DNA from: Chloroflexota bacterium
GTDB lineage: Bacteria > Chloroflexota > Anaerolineae > UBA4142
Length of the DNA: 45,186 nt
Assembly (NCBI GenBank): GCA_016865935.1
Contig: VGOB01000007.1
Location: 1 to 45,186, forward strand
Direction of reading: 5' to 3'
The notes under the pieces were generated by a model. The model made no database searches. It had not been told where the DNA came from and saw nothing but the letters and a program-made list of their open reading frames with translations. Both the position numbers and the translations under genes were made by a program. Positions 42,001 through 45,186 of this stretch are shown here, in pieces; position 1 is the first letter of the stretch; each line of letters starts with the position of its first letter.

Positions 42001-42097
42001 GCGCGATGCCGCAACACATAAAGCGGCGCGCGCCGGCATCCAGCGGGCGATAGGTAGTTCCGCATTTCAGACAGCGATAGATAGCAACAGTTGGCAT
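39026..42097 (-). CDS. Large Zn-ribbon TraG/VirD4-HerA-like ATPase
   Basis: This is a 1023-aa membrane ATPase. It has an N-terminal zinc ribbon (YRCLKCGTTYRPL, RRFMCCGIAL), a long N-terminal domain of ~200 residues, and two membrane helices (~270-320, FAGLVVSCFLLMTVLCGVV). The P-loop domain follows: MIAKTQKGKSTLM (~470), VVVIDPHGDLA, FTLLDVLPLFELGNFRHRLL, KVIVVIDEFQSIPG (~730) and LLAELQKMGASFILATQ. The ATPase motifs are complete. The C-terminal ~120 residues are low complexity with a 19-residue repeat. Such proteins act as coupling ATPases that bring DNA to a secretion channel or pump DNA. ATG 42097 has GAGG upstream; the track start at 42178 is rejected. Confidence 0.85.
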   Translation of the reverse strand: MPTVAIYRCLKCGTTYRPLDAGARRFMCCGIALERVELGTRGFASFLKPSAPVPKFGTATADPSASPPRFSAPARTGTLNSAAPPSFTEPTEVFEIIPPRENTVDALAVELLLSCFAAETPFSLEIAGDAHVRRLLFRAPRATVAHLRRQIQATYPQAEFRAVPPEEDPAYEHTLARMSAEFSLRKPLYLPLRTFRNGDFLEADPVLGLLGTFADLEQGERMLSQLILFPAPANRADRYQGMERQVERGTGEGGPRSVNLFLRQFAGLVVSCFLLMTVLCGVVTGLQQRWLEFGVALVTGITALGGVLYAIKSMGDVTNVNPEMVKRKLEGSSAYDVALRLTAFAQTPGLARLRLRSLAKAYAQFNLASGNALEARLAEFDPRDIALPSKPVWDEWLDRGMRLTVAEIASMWHLPVGFEAPFVERAKAKRLLPLPNTVETGILIGHSVHQGQRIPVHLDAETLWHHNFMIAKTQKGKSTLMANLAVEAMKKDAAVVVIDPHGDLARAVLGVVPPSRAKDVVYVDLSDRSQLVGLNLLDMTQGRSADRVVSHLVHVGEMIWSDYWGPRMEDALRMAARTLLYINERFAIRGQQQFTLLDVLPLFELGNFRHRLLKDYVKDADILEWWSGYYERMYQNLQIDVINPVQTKIHRFSTHATIRGVVAQSRSTINFRELLAERRILLVNTATGVIGPDAGGILGAVIVDYINFAVREQMAIPDPSARAKVIVVIDEFQSIPGVDYKGLLAELQKMGASFILATQALGQLDAINKELRASILSNIASLFVFQTSAEDADLLRHELDEAVTATDIINLDDYTCYVKTQLRHTRLPVMHVATLPPPPQNRAVIAQITGQMGRYTRAMSVVASERDSFQEQWYGRERAMLKKLMLENKLPGSPRDRSGDKRNSESPKPAASSQPPADAHSPTDGSESSASDHAPPEAELMSDSVELADSGTMPPGADWVIGGTEPGDSGQVTPGADLVIGGNETAESAQIPLSGTLGISEDQAERDRRARNEEGDEEAIANP
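39149..39262 (-). repeat. Tandem 57-bp repeat inside the large ATPase gene
   Basis: Two adjacent 57-bp units encode ELADSGTMPPGADWVIGGT and EPGDSGQVTPGADLVIGGN, and a third, diverged unit (ETAESAQIPLSG) follows. They form the acidic, Pro/Gly-rich tail of the ATPase and may be a flexible docking region. Confidence 0.7.
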
Positions 42098-42705
42098 CCA
42101 TACCTCTCTGCGCGTCCTTGTGTACGCGGGTATAAACAGAAATGACCTTGGGCACCATGATTTTCTCTTTGCCCGCATGCGATTGGCTGGTCCTTTGCTC
42201 GTTGGCAGACCCAGTTTGTATCTATCGCCTCACTTTTCTCAGAAAGCACATGAATGCCAACGTCCCTGCAAACTCCAAGCGGCAAGACGTGATGAGACTC
42301 TTCCCACTTTGGGAGGAGAAAAGTTTACTCCTGTGTGTGTGCACGCGATGTGCAAACCGGGACTGACTTGCGTTGAGTGCCGTTCTTGGCTGGCGAAAGA
42401 CCTGAAGTTGTGTGTGTGTGCAAAGGATATGAAAACTAACTGATTGGCGACTCTGGTGAAACCGACCCAATGGATGGTGCACTTGTTCCGGAATGAACTC
42501 CTGGCGCCGCGCCAATGTGCGGAGTGCTTGCCGGCAAACCGCACCCATGTGTCCCGCGCGCACACACACGGTGGTCTATGGCTTCTCCCAAAGTCCGAAG
42601 AGTACGTGCCCGTCTGACCGGGCGCCGGATTGCGGATGCCGGACGTCTTCCCATCGCTTTCCCTGCCGGCTGTGGACGATGAACAACGCCACAGCTTCCA
42701 GCACC
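42098..42705. other. 608-bp gap without a supported gene
   Basis: The ORFs on both strands here have no ribosome-binding site. The stretch carries GT tracts (TGTGTGTGTGCA near 42332 and again near 42410) and an opposing CACACACAC near 42560. A + strand frame of 46 codons from 42474 contains CAEC and ends at 42614, and an upstream frame holds several Cys, but the cysteines largely come from the GT tracts. It may hold a promoter for the ATPase gene or part of an origin; nothing decisive is seen. Confidence 0.4.
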
Positions 42706-45186
42706 TCACTTCGCAAGCCCTCCCAGCGCGATGGCCTCCGCAAGCTCAGCAGGCGTACTCAGTCCACGGATCCTCAACATGCCCTCGTCGAGTTGACCCT
42801 TTTCGCTCATCTTGTAGACATATTTCTTTCCCTGCCCACCGCTGATGACCTCAAGGTATTCTCGATTCTCAAGTGGACGAACGTAGGTCACTACAAAATC
42901 ATAGGGCGTCCTAGCCCAGGTCGCGATGTCAGAGCGAGTGAATGTGCTGCGCCGTTCGTGCTCTGATTTGCCTTCATCTTCGCTCGCCCATCTTGCCAAG
43001 CCAGCGCGAATGGTTCCCAGCAGGGCACGGCTGTGTTCTGGCAGTTCGTCCAATCCCGCGGCAATTGCTGGAGCAGCATAGCGATACGCCACGTCATAAT
43101 CCGCCAAATCGGCTTCGATGTACTCGATAGGGCCATCCATCGTGGCGTCCGAATCCGTCTTCCTGGGTTTTTGCTTTTGACGAAGAAAGGCAATTGCTTT
43201 GATGACTTCGAGGAAACGCGGCAGGTCACGGCGCGTGCGTGGAACATCCGCCGGGAATTTGATCAAGTCGGCATAGGGAATCGCGACCTTGACCGGCTCA
43301 AGCAACCGTTGCGCGTTGCGATGCCGACGCAAAACCGCTTCTTTCCCGCTTTCGCTCCGCAATCCCTCGATGGTGGCATGCTTGCGTTGAACCTCATGGA
43401 TGCGTTGCGTTTGTTTCTCGGTCCCGTCCAGATACAGTTCGAAAACGCGCGTCGCGTTTTCGCTGTGAATGGTGGGGCGCGTCGTTGTTTCGGTATATGC
43501 CATCGGCCCGTTGACCTGGCTCTCCCGCGTGCGCATTTCTCCCGTCAGCGGATCCTTCGTGGCATACGCGACTCGAATGACATTCTCCGATTGCAGGACC
43601 CGAATGGTGTAATCGCTTTCCTCGGAGCCATTGCGTTCGGTCACCACCATGAATTTGTGCTGCAAAGCGTTCGGGGGAAGGTACGCCAGAGACTGAGCTG
43701 TTAACCGCGTGTATTCGGCCACATCCTCGGGCGGCATCAGGCGCGCAACCTTTTTGACCATCTCTGATTTGCCCCACGCCGATGGACTCTTGACGACCGC
43801 TGAGAGAGGACAATCCTGTTTGCGCGATGTTGCCACCAGATACTGGAGAACTTTGTTGGCGTCCTCGCCGACGTAACCCAACGTGGTAATGTCTTGGATA
43901 ATCCGCTCGAACAGGCGCGGGTCTTGGAGCAACGCCATGGCTTCCGCGCGCTCTTCGTCTGTCATCTCCCTTGCCTTCGCGGCTTGCGCCTCTTCCTCCG
44001 CCACCCTCTCCTTGACCTGGCGCATCTGCTCGGACTGTTCCCAGCCGTCGCGTAGTTTCGCCAAATCGCTCTCGTAGGCGCGGACTGCCGAATAGGTGAG
44101 TCCAAAGTGTGGCTTGATCTTGTAGTTGAGAAACGCACTGGAAATTGCTTTACCCATTGGCGCAAGCTCCTCAAGGATCGGGCGCAGCACCAGGGGGAGG
44201 CGCAGTTTGTCGGTATCCGCTGGCACCTGCTCCACCTTCGCTTCCAACTCTGCAATCCGCGCCTTCATCAAATTTGCTTCATCGTCCAAGCCCTCCTCCA
44301 CTGTTTCTGCGGCAGGATGGTCGGAGTTTCGGTTCTGCACCAGGTGCGGCACTCTCATCCCCGCCTCAAGCCCGCTTCGAATTGTTGCGATGGCTTCGCG
44401 TTCTCCCAGCCCGATTGCGCGCGCAGAATCAAAGAGGCGCGCCTCGGCGATTGAGCGATTGAGTGATCCGGTCGCGATGAGTTGACCGAGCGTAAATGCG
44501 GCTTTATTCAATTGCGCATTGCGCTTGCCCTCGACCGTCGCCAAGAGTTGATCGATCTCGCGCTGCAAGACCGCCGCCTCATCGTTGCGGTTGGGCTCAT
44601 TCGGTTGAATTGGAAATTCACGCAGCACACGGCCGACCCGGGCGGTCAGTCGTTCCAGGTCTTCCAGCGTGTAGCCACGTTCCCAATCCGTCCGCACGAA
44701 ATCAACGCGTGGATAGTTCGGTGCGTACTGCGGCTTGAAATTACGTGTGCCTGGGATACGCAGAACTCGCGCGAGGTCTTTCGCGCCGATATCGCCCTTC
44801 ACCAACGCCACCCAGCTCGCTTGCAGTTGACGCGCCCGGTCTCGATCTGACTCAGTCGCGATCACGAACGGATCGCGCAGAAACCAGTAGCAATGATAGC
44901 CCCCGCCACTGTCGGCGATGACAGAAGGTGCGGCTGGCAAAGCATCAAGGTGCTCCCTCACTTTTCCCTTGTCGCCAAAGTCTGCCGCGTCGAAATCGGC
45001 GAAGACACAGTTGATGCCGGCGATATCCGCAATGCGCGCCCGCTCGTGATCGCTGCGCTTACGGCTCGTTGGATGGACGCCATAGAACCAGTTGCCTTGC
45101 TCTGAAGGGATGGCGGTTGGGTTGTCGGACTGCCACCAGATGCTTAGCTTGCTCTCCGCATTCCACCAATACCCATACTCTCCACC
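42706..45186 (-). CDS. Primase-polymerase (AEP-like) replication protein with P-loop domain, 5' truncated by the window
   Basis: The frame stays open to the right edge, past the GTG at 44961 where the track begins; the extra ~75 residues include the catalytic INCVFADFDAADFG motif. With SGGGYHCYWFLRDP (His motif) and VLRIPGTRNFK it matches archaeo-eukaryotic-type primase/polymerases of plasmids and elements. A helical linker (residues ~180-330) leads to a helicase-like domain with SPSAWGKSEMVKKV (~467), where the first Gly of a normal P-loop is replaced, and FMVVTERNGSEESDYTI. The last ~150 residues include a winged-helix-like region. It is probably the replication initiator or replicative primase-helicase of the element. 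At least 826 codons are present; the start lies outside. Confidence 0.82.
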   Translation of the reverse strand, partial: GGEYGYWWNAESKLSIWWQSDNPTAIPSEQGNWFYGVHPTSRKRSDHERARIADIAGINCVFADFDAADFGDKGKVREHLDALPAAPSVIADSGGGYHCYWFLRDPFVIATESDRDRARQLQASWVALVKGDIGAKDLARVLRIPGTRNFKPQYAPNYPRVDFVRTDWERGYTLEDLERLTARVGRVLREFPIQPNEPNRNDEAAVLQREIDQLLATVEGKRNAQLNKAAFTLGQLIATGSLNRSIAEARLFDSARAIGLGEREAIATIRSGLEAGMRVPHLVQNRNSDHPAAETVEEGLDDEANLMKARIAELEAKVEQVPADTDKLRLPLVLRPILEELAPMGKAISSAFLNYKIKPHFGLTYSAVRAYESDLAKLRDGWEQSEQMRQVKERVAEEEAQAAKAREMTDEERAEAMALLQDPRLFERIIQDITTLGYVGEDANKVLQYLVATSRKQDCPLSAVVKSPSAWGKSEMVKKVARLMPPEDVAEYTRLTAQSLAYLPPNALQHKFMVVTERNGSEESDYTIRVLQSENVIRVAYATKDPLTGEMRTRESQVNGPMAYTETTTRPTIHSENATRVFELYLDGTEKQTQRIHEVQRKHATIEGLRSESGKEAVLRRHRNAQRLLEPVKVAIPYADLIKFPADVPRTRRDLPRFLEVIKAIAFLRQKQKPRKTDSDATMDGPIEYIEADLADYDVAYRYAAPAIAAGLDELPEHSRALLGTIRAGLARWASEDEGKSEHERRSTFTRSDIATWARTPYDFVVTYVRPLENREYLEVISGGQGKKYVYKMSEKGQLDEGMLRIRGLSTPAELAEAIALGGLAK

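Noticed and set aside
42239-42709. 156-aa and 115-aa ORFs on the - strand and Cys-rich frames on the + strand
   Set aside because: No ribosome-binding sites or families; cysteines arise from GT tracts. Kept only as a non-coding gap.

Overview
The window looks like a chromosomal segment of an uncultured bacterium, most plausibly a Chloroflexota (Anaerolineae-like) lineage. This is an inference from gene content: a MacAB-type exporter with no TolC partner, a DUF2680-like secreted protein, an OmpR/HisKA two-component pair, a fused cytochrome b with Rieske protein and membrane-anchored multihaem cytochrome c, PIG-L deacetylase, and a Replic_Relax/TraG-like element. No rRNA or tRNA gene was seen to settle it. 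GC content is moderately high by eye. Promoters of ordinary sigma-70 form (TTGACA/TATAAT-like, 17-18 bp spacing) can be read in several places.

Left half (1-19,345, all + strand) is chromosome-like. It holds an Hsp20-like membrane protein and a receiver-like protein; an efflux cluster (adaptor, ABC ATPase, MacB-like permease, lipoprotein), a secreted DUF2680-like protein and an OmpR/histidine kinase pair; a YihY/BrkB membrane protein; an ArsR regulator with a Cys-rich tail followed by a metallothionein-like small protein; PIG-L deacetylase translationally coupled to an ABC-2 exporter; a ModE-like regulator coupled to a MOT1-type molybdate transporter behind a perfect 15-bp palindrome; and a split (two-gene) chromate transporter. 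A ~230-bp MITE-like palindromic element (15,028-15,257) follows. Then comes a respiratory bc/b6f-like operon: small anchored protein, one-piece cytochrome b, Rieske protein, triheme cytochrome c.

The stretch 19,346-20,294 is a poorly coding boundary. From 20,295 to the right edge nearly everything is on the - strand and looks like an integrated conjugative/plasmid-like element with a defence island. Reading in the direction of transcription (right to left) it has: a primase-polymerase (AEP-like) replication protein running off the window edge; a large Zn-ribbon TraG/HerA-like ATPase; a protein with two tandem HTH plus nuclease-like (Replic_Relax-type) halves; a shorter ATPase paralogue that has lost the Walker B acidic pair; a type I restriction-modification system (hsdM-hsdS, then hsdR) with a HEPN-MNT toxin-antitoxin pair wedged between hsdS and hsdR on the opposite strand; a ~1-kb non-coding control region with a triplicated 23-bp repeat, a strong leftward promoter and several hairpins; then a second module of a 38-aa membrane peptide, an 85-aa Cys-motif protein, a coiled-coil protein, a UvrD-like helicase, a DnaG-like primase, a small coupled ORF and a sigma-factor-like protein. 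No integrase, relaxase, VirB4 homologue or attachment site was found inside the window, so the element's type and right border are not established.

The least ordinary items are the active/degenerate ATPase pair flanking the duplicated Replic_Relax-like protein, the two unrelated primases in one element, the HEPN-MNT pair whose promoter interleaves with that of hsdR, and the structured control region at 26.75-27.75 kb.
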